Of a DNA stretch of 5,650 nt, positions 1 through 5,411 are shown piece after piece (within the stretch, counting starts at the first letter, position 1; the number at the start of each line of letters is the position of its first letter). Made by a program: the position numbers and the translations under genes. The notes under the pieces are model-generated. The model did no database searches, was not told the origin of the DNA, and saw nothing but the letters and a program-made list of their open reading frames with translations. Source of the stretch: Candidatus Methylomirabilota bacterium (GTDB lineage: Bacteria; Methylomirabilota; Methylomirabilia; Methylomirabilales; JACPAU01); assembly GCA_016180705.1 (NCBI GenBank), contig JACPAU010000055.1:1-5650 (forward strand), given 5' to 3'.

Positions 1-11
1 CCCGCGACTGG

Positions 12-518
12 ATGATCCTCGTATACAAGATCCCCCCACAGCCGACCCGCCTCCGGGCGCACATCTGGCGCCGCCTGCTCCGATGCGGCGCCGTGTACCT
101 CCAGAACTCCGTCTGCCTGCTGCCCGCCACGCCGGAAGGGGGTGAGAACCTCCGGTGGCTCGCCGATGAGATTGAGGAGATGGGAGGGGATGCCTACCTC
201 TTCCGCGCGCAGGCGGTGGGACCGCGCGGCGATGCACCGCTGTTGACCCGGTTTCGGGAGGTGGCGACCCGCGAGCGGGAGAAGGTGGCGGCACAGCTCC
301 AGGGGCTGCGGCGGCGGCTCCGGGGGAGGCTGAGCGTGGCGGTCCTGGAGGAGGCAGAGGCGGATTTCCGGCGGCTCCGGCTCGCGCTGCTCCGCTGCGA
401 CCAGCGGGACCATTTCCCCGGGCCCGGCCGCGAGGAAGCCGAGCGGGCGCTGCGGCAGGTCCGGGAGGCGCTGGAGGGCCAGTACACGCGCGGCGCCAGG
501 CTGCGCCCGGCCAGGTGA
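12..518 (+). CDS. chrB: ChrB N-terminal domain protein (split chromate-resistance protein, possibly 5'-partial)
   Basis: This encodes the N-terminal half of ChrB, the chromate-responsive regulator/resistance protein usually found beside chromate transporters. Family hallmarks seen are YKIPPQPTRLR (residues 5-15), IWRRL (18-22), GAVYLQNSVCLLP (26-38) and EIEEMGGDA (53-61), followed by an Arg/Glu-rich helical stretch and the domain-closing RDHFPGPGREEAE (132-144). Full ChrB is roughly 300 residues in my recollection; this product stops at 168, where the N-domain would end. The frame is open to the left window edge, and a Trp codon precedes ATG 12. ChrB relatives commonly have a Trp just before this LVYK strand, so the true start may lie upstream of the window; 12 is the first visible start. 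The stop overlaps the next gene's GTG by four bases (GTGA), which implies translational coupling. The domain assignment is firm; chromate as the inducer is inferred from the family. Confidence 0.85.
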   Translation: MILVYKIPPQPTRLRAHIWRRLLRCGAVYLQNSVCLLPATPEGGENLRWLADEIEEMGGDAYLFRAQAVGPRGDAPLLTRFREVATREREKVAAQLQGLRRRLRGRLSVAVLEEAEADFRRLRLALLRCDQRDHFPGPGREEAERALRQVREALEGQYTRGARLRPAR

Positions 519-1042
519 CCGTGCGGTACTACACCCGGAAGGGGATCCACGTGGACCGCGTCGCCTCGGCCTGGCTGCTACGGCGCTTCGTGGACCCTGC
601 CGCCACCTTCGTCTTCGTGGGGGAGGGGGAGACCGTCCCCGGCGCCGTCCCGTTCGATATCTCGGGGGCGGAGCTGGGCCATCACCGGGGTCGCTGTACC
701 TTCGAGGCGATCCTGCGGAAGTACCGCGTCCGGGATCCGGCCCTCCGCCGACTGGGTGCCATCATCCGGAGTGCCGACCTGCTCGCGAGCGCCGACGAGA
801 CGCTGGAGGGCCCCGGCTTCGACCTGATCTTCCGGGGTCTCCGCCAGGCATCGGCCAGCGATCACGAGATCCTGGAGCGGGGCGCGGTCCTGCTGGACGG
901 GGTCTACCAGGTGCTGGCCTCCCCCCGCCGCCGCCGGCGTCCGACCCGGGTCCGGGGGCGACAGAAGCCGAAGGGGAAGCGGGTGCCGCGGGTCCGGAAG
1001 GCGGGTCCGCGGGAGGAGGGCGCCGATGCACGGGGCCGATGA
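515..1042 (+). CDS. chrB: ChrB C-terminal domain protein (Chrome_Resist family)
   Basis: This encodes the C-terminal domain of ChrB as a free-standing 175-residue protein. Visible family motifs are the HVDRVASAWLLRRFVDP block (12-28), PFDISGAELGHH (46-57) and CTFEAILRKY (61-70). An acidic/hydrophobic helix region then runs to LLDGVYQVL (126-134). The start is GTG 515, inside the stop of the preceding N-domain gene, with no Shine-Dalgarno of its own; a second GTG at 521 is possible. The product begins exactly where the C-domain begins in fused ChrB, so the pair looks like one protein divided in two. After residue 136 it carries a strongly basic tail (15 Arg/Lys in 138-162), not typical of the family as I know it. 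This could bind nucleic acid, but that is inference. The 3' end overlaps the next gene by 17 bases. Confidence 0.85.
   Translation: MTVRYYTRKGIHVDRVASAWLLRRFVDPAATFVFVGEGETVPGAVPFDISGAELGHHRGRCTFEAILRKYRVRDPALRRLGAIIRSADLLASADETLEGPGFDLIFRGLRQASASDHEILERGAVLLDGVYQVLASPRRRRRPTRVRGRQKPKGKRVPRVRKAGPREEGADARGR
1012..1020 (+). promoter_or_regulatory. Strong Shine-Dalgarno of the DUF2148 gene
   Basis: A GGAGGAGGG run lies inside the 3' end of the ChrB C-domain gene, five bases before ATG 1026. It decides the start of the DUF2148 gene. The ATG at 1039, which would give an ATGA overlap, is in another frame. This is the only clear ribosome binding site within the operon; the other internal genes seem to rely on overlap coupling. 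Confidence 0.75.
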
Positions 1043-1733
1043 GTCCCGGCCGATCACCTACGATGATCTCCGTGTCGAGACGGTCCTCCAGGCAGCGAAG
1101 ATCATGGCGTCCTCGGCGATCACCGCGCGCAAGTCGGGCGGCCAGCTCTTCCTCCGGGGGAGCCCGCTCTTCATGGAAACCGTTATCGTCCACGACGGGG
1201 CGACGCGCAAGCGCCTCGCAGCCTGGATGCGGACGCGGGGGCGGGAGCGGAAGGAGCAGATCTGGTTCCGGGATGCGGCGGTCTGTGAGGCGGTAGACGC
1301 GATCCTCTTCGTGGGCCTGAAGGACTGGTACCCGCCCGTTTACGACTGCGGCGCTTGCGGCTATGCCACCTGTGCCGAGTTTCTGGAGGCGACGAAGGCG
1401 CTCCGCGACGCGAGCGAGCCCTTCGAGTTCAAGGGGCCCCAGTGCAACTTGCGGGACATTGACCTGGGGATCGCGGTCGGCTCGGCCGCGAAGACGGCGC
1501 GGAAGCTCGGTCTGATCCAGGCGGACGTGGCCGTGGCCCTCTCCCTCAGCATGACCCACAAGAGCATCGGGTTCGACCGGCGGATGCCCGAGGTGGACTT
1601 CAGCGCCGCGGATCCGGATCCGAACGCCCCGGCCTCGACCCGCACTCTCCCGATCGGCGCGGAAGGCGGGGAGCGGGAGGGGGGACGGCACAAGCAGCAG
1701 CGGGTGACCGACGTGCGTCACAGAAAATTGTGA
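1026..1733 (+). CDS. DUF2148 ferredoxin-domain protein (COG4739-like)
   Basis: This is a predicted soluble Fe-S protein of the DUF2148 family (uncharacterised, 'contains ferredoxin domain'). Its cysteines are C108, C111 and C116 (C-x2-C-x4-C in YDCGACGYATC), then C140 in GPQCN, which suits a 4Fe-4S cluster; C87 is extra. Next come the family blocks IDLGIAVGSAAKTA (145-158) and LSLSMTHKSIGFDR (172-185). Relatives as I remember them have an extra segment with a DNRxMY motif between GSAxKTA and the xKLGL helix; here KTA runs straight into RKLGL, so the protein seems shortened. Residues 195-235 are low-complexity and polar. The start ATG is supported by a strong Shine-Dalgarno. Its place between ChrB and an exporter suggests an electron-transfer or redox role in detoxification, but no reaction is known for the family. 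Confidence 0.8.
   Translation: MHGADESRPITYDDLRVETVLQAAKIMASSAITARKSGGQLFLRGSPLFMETVIVHDGATRKRLAAWMRTRGRERKEQIWFRDAAVCEAVDAILFVGLKDWYPPVYDCGACGYATCAEFLEATKALRDASEPFEFKGPQCNLRDIDLGIAVGSAAKTARKLGLIQADVAVALSLSMTHKSIGFDRRMPEVDFSAADPDPNAPASTRTLPIGAEGGEREGGRHKQQRVTDVRHRKL
1704..1733 (+). promoter_or_regulatory. Three overlapping dyad half-sites in the only operon gap
   Basis: An 18-base imperfect palindrome, GTGACcgACGTgcGTCAC (1704-1721), is followed by TCACA-N6-TGTGA (1718-1733). The central GTCACA can pair with either flank, so this could be two alternative small RNA hairpins or a double-dyad operator. It is also the most AT-rich patch in the operon (AGAAAATT). It overlaps the DUF2148 stop codon, 28 bases before the MFS start. 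Function is inferred from layout only. Confidence 0.3.
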
Positions 1734-1760
1734 GGGCTGGCCTCTCAGACGGCCACCATC

Positions 1761-2948
1761 GTGCTCACCCCATTCCTCACGCTGGTCCTCGCCGGGATGC
1801 TCTCCCGGCTGGGCTACCAGATGGCCCGGAGCCCGGTCCTGCCCCGGTTCGCCCAGGACCTGGGGGCGGGCCCCGAACTGGCCGGCCTCATCATCGGCGC
1901 CTCCACGATCACCGGGGTCTTCTTCAAGCTGCCGGCCGGCGCCCTCTCCGACCTGTTGGGCCGGCGGCGGATGATGCTCCTCGGCTGCCTCTTCTTTGCC
2001 GGCCCGCCGTTTCTCTACCCCCTCGTGAAGGACCCGGTCGCCCTCCTGCTTCTCCGCTTCGTGCATGGCCTCGCCACTGCCATCTTCTCCCCGGTGGCCT
2101 CGGCCGCCGTGGCGGCCCTGGCCGAGAAGGGGCGGGGGGAGAAACTCGGCTGGTTCGCCTCGGCGAGCGACGCGGGTGGCACGGTCGGGCCCCTCCTCGG
2201 TGGGCTCGTCCTCTTCTGGACCGCGAGTTACCCCACGACCTACCTTCTGGTAGGGCTCCTGGGCCTGCCCCCACTGTTCCTGGTCCTGCGTCTCCCTCCC
2301 GACCCGCCCCTCCCCCCACGCCCGTCGCACGGACCGTCCCGATGGGCCCAGTTTCGCGACGGGATCCTGGAGGTGGCCTCGCACCCGCCGGTCCTGATCG
2401 CGTCGAGCGTTGAGGCGGTCATGTATCTAGGGTACGCGGCGTTCCTCGGGTACTTCCCCCTCTATGCGAGCGGCATCGGGATAAATGATGCGGTGATCGG
2501 CCTCATCATCGGGGTCCAGCTCGCCACCACGATGCTGGCGAAGCCGCTCACCGGCCGCCTCTCCGACCGCTTCGGGCGCAAGCCGATGATCCTGGTCGGG
2601 CTCTTCCTCGTAGCGGCGACCCTACCGGTCATTCCCCGCCTCAGCGCGCCGCTGCCGCTCGCGGGGCTCTCGGCCGTCCTGGGCCTCGGGGTTGCCATCG
2701 TCACGCCTTCGACGACGGCACTGGTGGCCGATCTGACCCGGGCGGGGCGGATGGGGTCGGCCATGGGGGTCTTCGGGACGATCTGGGACAGCGGGGAGGC
2801 GGCGGGGCCGGTCGTGGCCGGGATCCTGGTGGCCCGGGCCGGCTACGGCGTCGCTTTCGGGGTCATCGCCGCAGGCGTAGGGCTGGCCGCGCTCCTGTTC
2901 GCTTTCGCGGTCGCGGACCCGGAGCGGGCCGCGCGTCGGGGGGCGTGA
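1761..2948 (+). CDS. MFS transporter, 12 transmembrane segments (probable drug/oxyanion exporter)
   Basis: This is an inner-membrane major facilitator superfamily antiporter-type exporter of 395 residues, the usual length for a 12-helix member. Motif A, GALSDLLGRRRMM, occurs at 60-72 after TM2, and its second-half counterpart GRLSDRFGRKPM at 265-276. A motif-C-like G-x-F-x4-D-x-G-x3-G-P occurs in TM5 (130-144) and again in TM11 (336-350), each with an acidic Asp (D137, D343). A Pro-rich central loop (about 178-200) divides the halves. An in-frame stop at 1731-1733 limits the start to GTG 1761 or the less likely CTG 1737; neither has a Shine-Dalgarno. Downstream of chrB, where a ChrA transporter would be expected, it may be the efflux component. 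The substrate cannot be read from sequence. Confidence 0.88.
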   Translation: MLTPFLTLVLAGMLSRLGYQMARSPVLPRFAQDLGAGPELAGLIIGASTITGVFFKLPAGALSDLLGRRRMMLLGCLFFAGPPFLYPLVKDPVALLLLRFVHGLATAIFSPVASAAVAALAEKGRGEKLGWFASASDAGGTVGPLLGGLVLFWTASYPTTYLLVGLLGLPPLFLVLRLPPDPPLPPRPSHGPSRWAQFRDGILEVASHPPVLIASSVEAVMYLGYAAFLGYFPLYASGIGINDAVIGLIIGVQLATTMLAKPLTGRLSDRFGRKPMILVGLFLVAATLPVIPRLSAPLPLAGLSAVLGLGVAIVTPSTTALVADLTRAGRMGSAMGVFGTIWDSGEAAGPVVAGILVARAGYGVAFGVIAAGVGLAALLFAFAVADPERAARRGA

Positions 2949-3766
2949 TGGGACGGGATCTTCGCGGGAAGGTCGCGGTCATCACGGGGGCGTCGGCGGG
3001 GATCGGCCGGGCGACGGCCGAGGCCTTCGCCCGCGCGGGGGTCCGGCTCGTCCTGGGGGCAAGGCGGCCCGACCGGCTCGAGGAGGTTGCGCAGGCGATC
3101 CGGACCCGCGGCGGGGAGGCGCTCGCAGTCGTCGCAGACGTGGCCGAGGGAAGCCAGGTGGAGACCCTGGTCGGCCGCGCCGTCGCCGCCTACGACCGGC
3201 TCAACTTCATGGTGGCCAACGCGGGGATCGGCTACTTCGCCCCAGTGGAGGAGACGCCGCTCGATGTTGCCGAAGACCTCTGGCGGGTCAATGTCCTCGG
3301 GACGCTCCACGCGATCCGGGCTGCGCTGCCCGTGATGCGCCGGCAGGGGGCGGGGCACCTCATCGTCGTCTCGTCCGTCGCGGGGAAACGGGGGGCTCCG
3401 GGAAGCGGCGTGTACGCGGCGACGAAGTTCGCCCAGGTGGGGCTCTGCGAGGCGCTGCGCGTGGAGCTGGCCGGGACCGGGATCGCCGTGAGCGTCATCT
3501 GTCCGGTCGGCACCGCGACGGAGTTCTTCGAAGCGGCCGCCTCCCGCGGGGGGCTCCGAGTGGATCCGATGGGGCCGGTGCAGACGGCGGAGCGGGTGGC
3601 GGCGGCCATCGTGCGCTGCGCGCGCCGCCCCCGGCCCGAGGTCCTGGTCTATCCCCCGGCCCGGCTCCTGGTGATCCTCAACGCCCTCGCCCCCCGCCTC
3701 GTGGACCGGATTCTTTTCCGCTTCCGCCGCCGCCTCCTGGGAAGCCGCTTCCCAGCGGCCCGCTGA
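2948..3766 (+). CDS. Short-chain dehydrogenase/reductase (SDR), probably NADP(H)-dependent
   Basis: This is a classical SDR oxidoreductase. Numbering from the alternative GTG at 2945, the cofactor motif TGASAGIG is at 14-21, the adenine-ring Asp is D65 (ADV), and NAG is at 92-94. The catalytic tetrad is N116, S144, Y157 and K161 (YAATK), with the expected 13-residue Ser-Tyr spacing. The second beta strand ends in LGARR with no Asp, and Arg there usually means NADP(H). The C-terminus (238-265) is hydrophobic and then basic (ARLLVILNALAP, then FRFRRRLL), suggesting membrane association. The start is GTG 2945 (GTGA overlap with the MFS stop) or ATG 2948 (one-base overlap); I prefer ATG. It is the last gene of the operon. 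Substrate unknown: it could act on an organic by-product of the same stress, or be unrelated. Confidence 0.9.
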   Translation: MGRDLRGKVAVITGASAGIGRATAEAFARAGVRLVLGARRPDRLEEVAQAIRTRGGEALAVVADVAEGSQVETLVGRAVAAYDRLNFMVANAGIGYFAPVEETPLDVAEDLWRVNVLGTLHAIRAALPVMRRQGAGHLIVVSSVAGKRGAPGSGVYAATKFAQVGLCEALRVELAGTGIAVSVICPVGTATEFFEAAASRGGLRVDPMGPVQTAERVAAAIVRCARRPRPEVLVYPPARLLVILNALAPRLVDRILFRFRRRLLGSRFPAAR

Positions 3767-4064
3767 TTCGCGGCTCCTCTGCGGCCCTCACTCGAGCCCG
3801 CACTCGACGCGGACCCGATCCCATCGCGGGGGACGTCCGGGCCGGTCGCGGCATTCCCAGTTCCTCCGGCGAGGAGCCTGAGGCGAAGCAGACCAGGAAC
3901 CCCGTCGTAGCAACGTGACGGCGGGCGCTGGCCTCTCCCGGACCCGATAAGGGGCCATTCCACCGGCATGTTGCTGGTGCTGCCGTTATGGTAGGGCGGA
4001 TCGGACTCCCCCGGCCACAGATGGCGCGCCGACACCTCCAGCTCCGGCGCCCTTGCCGCCGTGG

Positions 4065-4093
4065 CTGACAACGCCTGCTCCCTGTGCTACCTC
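4065..4093 (+). promoter_or_regulatory. Possible sigma70-type promoter upstream of the DUF6306 gene
   Basis: CTGACA (4065-4070, five of six matches to the -35 consensus) is followed after 17 bases by TACCTC (4088-4093). The latter is a poor -10 hexamer, but it is preceded by TGC, an extended -10 element. The predicted start would be near 4100, on top of an AGGAGG at 4095-4100. Weak; given because the DUF6306 gene needs a promoter somewhere in this gap. Confidence 0.25.
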
Positions 4094-4126
4094 TAGGAGG
4101 AGAGTGTCGCGCCGGGTGCGGAGGGA

Positions 4127-4157
4127 CTGCCCGGCGGCGACGCCAGAGGCCGGGCAG
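4127..4157 (+). repeat. Perfect 9-bp inverted repeat in the DUF6306 leader
   Basis: CTGCCCGGC (4127-4135) and GCCGGGCAG (4149-4157) are exact reverse complements around a 13-base loop that itself contains GGC-GAC-GCC. It lies 21 bases before ATG 4179 and is not followed by a T run, so it is not a standard intrinsic terminator. It may be an RNA hairpin affecting translation of the next gene. Confidence 0.5.
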
Positions 4158-4178
4158 ATCGGTGCCGTGAGGGAGCGG

Positions 4179-5205
4179 ATGGTTCGCCGGAAACCGTCAG
4201 ACGGGGCCCGAAGGGGCCGGGCCAGTCGGGGCCAGGGACGCACGACCCCGAGGCCCGGGGCTCCGGCCAGGCGGGAAGAGCGTGAGGGGGACGCCATCGG
4301 GCGGACAGTCCCCGCGGGCGCGGTGGGTCCCCCCCCGCAGGACTACCGGCGCGTCCCGGTCCGGGACGAGGAGATCGTCCGGAGGCTTAACGAGTTGCTG
4401 GAGGTGGAGCGGGCGGGGGTCGAGGCGGCCGCGGCGCTGCGGCGGACCGAGACGGCGGGCTTGACCGCGGCCGAGGTGAAGAAGTTCGGGGACGATGAAG
4501 CCTGGGCGTGTGCGGGCCTGAACCAGGCCATCCTGCGGTACGGCGGCGTCCCCTCGGATCTGACCGGGGACTTCGGCCGCAGGGTGGCCGCCCTCGAAAA
4601 CCAGGGGGAGCGGTTGAGCCTGATGGCCCGGGGCCAGGCGTGGGTGGTCAAGCGGCTCGATGCGGTGCTGGCGATGCCCCTGGAGGAGGAGACCCGCGCG
4701 TTCCTGGCGGAGATGCGCGAGCAGCACCTGGAGAACATCGAAGCCTGCAACCGCGGGGGAGAGGAGGTGTCCGCGCCCCCCAGTCCCCCCTACCGCGGTC
4801 TCCCCTTTGCCAGCCTGCGGGAGACCCACGACCGCCTCTACTACGGCTCCTGGCGGACTGCCGGGGCGCCTGCCGACGAGGAGATTCCGCCGCAGCCGGG
4901 GCTCCACACCTCTCCCGCCGGGTGGCGAGGCGCGGCCGCGACGGAGCGGGAGTACCAGCGGGCCTACTTCCGCCTCGGCCGCTACCTCAGTGCTCTGGCG
5001 GAGGAAGTCCAGCGGTCCCGGTCCCTGCAGGCGAGGAGGTCCCTCACCAAGGCCCGGAAAGCCTATGCGAATGCTGATCCACAGGTTCACGGGGACGAGG
5101 CAATCCGGAATCTGGACAATGCCCTCTCCTATGCCCACAGCGCCCTGAACGGGCTCCTCCGTCAGTCCCGGGTGCCCCCCCACGATCCGGCGGATTTCGA
5201 GCGGC
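4179..5205 (+). CDS. DUF6306 (ferritin-like) domain protein with long helical C-terminal extension; 3' end broken, no stop in frame
   Basis: Counting from ATG 4179, residues 55-192 match the DUF6306 pattern as I remember it. They include EEIVRRLNELLEVERAG (64-80), GDDEAWACAGL (104-114), YGGVPSDLTGDF (121-132), RGQAWVVKRL (151-160) and EMREQHLENIEAC (178-190). E77, D106/E107 and H183 could be ferritin-like metal ligands. Residues 1-54 are Arg/Pro/Gly-rich, so the start is uncertain; GTG 4104, GTG 4167 and GTG 4323 are alternatives, and a GAGGG sits five bases before ATG 4179. After a Pro-rich linker, residues 255-327 form a charged, probably helical segment I do not recognise. The frame is open from 3951 to the window end and even shares the frame of the XdhC gene. 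Codon bias indicates it ceases to be the coding frame near 5180-5205, so the end given is approximate and the natural stop is missing. Role unknown. Confidence 0.6.
4329..4336 (+). repeat. C8 homopolymer at the start of the DUF6306 domain
   Basis: Eight consecutive Cs separate the low-complexity N-terminal part from the conserved domain. A different frame, opened by GTG 4282, enters the tract; a -1 slip there would join it to the DUF6306 frame. This makes the true start uncertain and the site prone to indels. Confidence 0.6.
5175..5181 (+). repeat. C7 homopolymer at the coding-frame switch
   Basis: Seven consecutive Cs lie just upstream of the point where coding signal passes from the DUF6306 frame to the next forward frame. 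With six Cs, the DUF6306 frame would run directly into the phosphodiesterase-like tail and stop at 5322. Confidence 0.6.
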
Positions 5206-5322
5206 ATTACGACGCTGAAGGAGAACGCGCAGTGGGATTTCGGCGACAGCCACGCGGTCAACCACGGACAACCCTACGATCACGACGCGCGCGTCCCCCT
5301 CGCTGTGCTGGGGCGGCGTTGA
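5182..5322 (+). pseudogene. Fragment resembling the C-terminal region of an alkaline-phosphatase-superfamily phosphodiesterase
   Basis: In a different frame from the DUF6306 gene, 5206-5319 encodes ITTLKENAQWDFG, then AVNHGQPYDHDARVPLAVLG, ending in RR and TGA 5320-5322. The pattern HG-x-PY-x-x-D-x-x-VPL-x-x-x-G is typical of the C-terminal metal-site region of alkaline phosphatase/nucleotide pyrophosphatase family enzymes, where the His binds a metal and a hydrophobic strand follows. In that family another 50 or more residues and the whole N-terminal catalytic part should be present; none is seen here. GC at third codon positions is 31 of 38 in this frame but 17 of 39 in the DUF6306 frame over the same bases, so this frame was clearly the coding one. 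There is no start codon or ribosome site of its own. It is either a relic of a deleted gene or the frameshifted tail of the DUF6306 protein. Confidence 0.5.
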
Positions 5323-5347
5323 CGGCCTTCCCCGCGTGGGCTAGACT
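5319..5347 (+). promoter_or_regulatory. Sigma70-type promoter for the xdhC gene
   Basis: TTGACG (5319-5324, five of six to consensus) and TAGACT (5342-5347, four of six with the key T1, A2 and T6) are separated by exactly 17 bases. Transcription would begin near 5354, leaving a leader of about 58 bases before ATG 5412. The -35 box overlaps the TGA of the upstream fragment. It is the best promoter-like sequence in the window. Confidence 0.65.
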
Positions 5348-5411
5348 GCGTTTGCGCCGGCGTGGGACGATCGCTTCCCGCGCTCTCCTGCCCGAACCCG
5401 ACAGCCCTCCC

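Larger units (their letters stand above)
3767..4178. other. Intergenic region with small dyads and no recognisable gene
   Basis: About 410 bases with no coding signal I recognise on either strand. Dyads seen are GTTCCT/AGGAAC (3860-3865 and 3895-3900), nested TCCTC-CGGC-GAGGA (3862-3875), CCGTC/GACGG (3902-3921), CACCGGCA-TGT-TGCTGGTG with one G-T wobble (3961-3979), and a perfect 9-bp repeat at 4127-4157. A short direct repeat, CACTCGA, occurs at 3789 and 3801. No T-rich terminator follows the SDR gene, and no known riboswitch consensus was recognised. The cluster of dyads between 3860 and 3980 could be a structured RNA or transcription-factor sites. Confidence 0.5.

Noticed and set aside
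1609..1622. 14-base perfect palindrome CGGATCCGGATCCG
   Set aside because: It arises from tandem GATCCG codons encoding the Asp-Pro repeat in the low-complexity DUF2148 tail; no other sign of a binding site.
1718..1733. CRP/FNR-type site
   Set aside because: The half-sites are TCACA-N6-TGTGA, the reverse of the CRP arrangement TGTGA-N6-TCACA, so it is not a match to that consensus.
762..2384. 540-codon open frame on the minus strand
   Set aside because: It lies antisense to ChrB-C, DUF2148 and MFS, all with clear family motifs. Its translation is Gly/Arg/Pro/Glu-rich with no recognisable motif, as expected for the complement of GC-rich genes.
1730..2413. 227-codon forward open frame overlapping the MFS gene
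   Set aside because: It is Pro/Arg/Gly-rich shadow translation in another frame of the MFS gene, which has both motif A copies in its own frame.
3739..3753. GGGAAG-CCG-CTTCCC hairpin as SDR terminator
   Set aside because: It lies inside the SDR coding sequence, has a 3-base loop and only six pairs, and lacks a T run.
3988..4068. Small forward ORF of 26 codons in the intergenic region
   Set aside because: No ribosome site, biased basic composition and no recognisable similarity; consistent with chance in GC-rich DNA.
4197..5261. 354-codon open frame on the minus strand
   Set aside because: It is antisense to the DUF6306 coding frame and the phosphodiesterase-like fragment, both supported by motifs and codon bias. 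The minus-strand protein shows only low-complexity Pro/Gly/Arg/Leu sequence.
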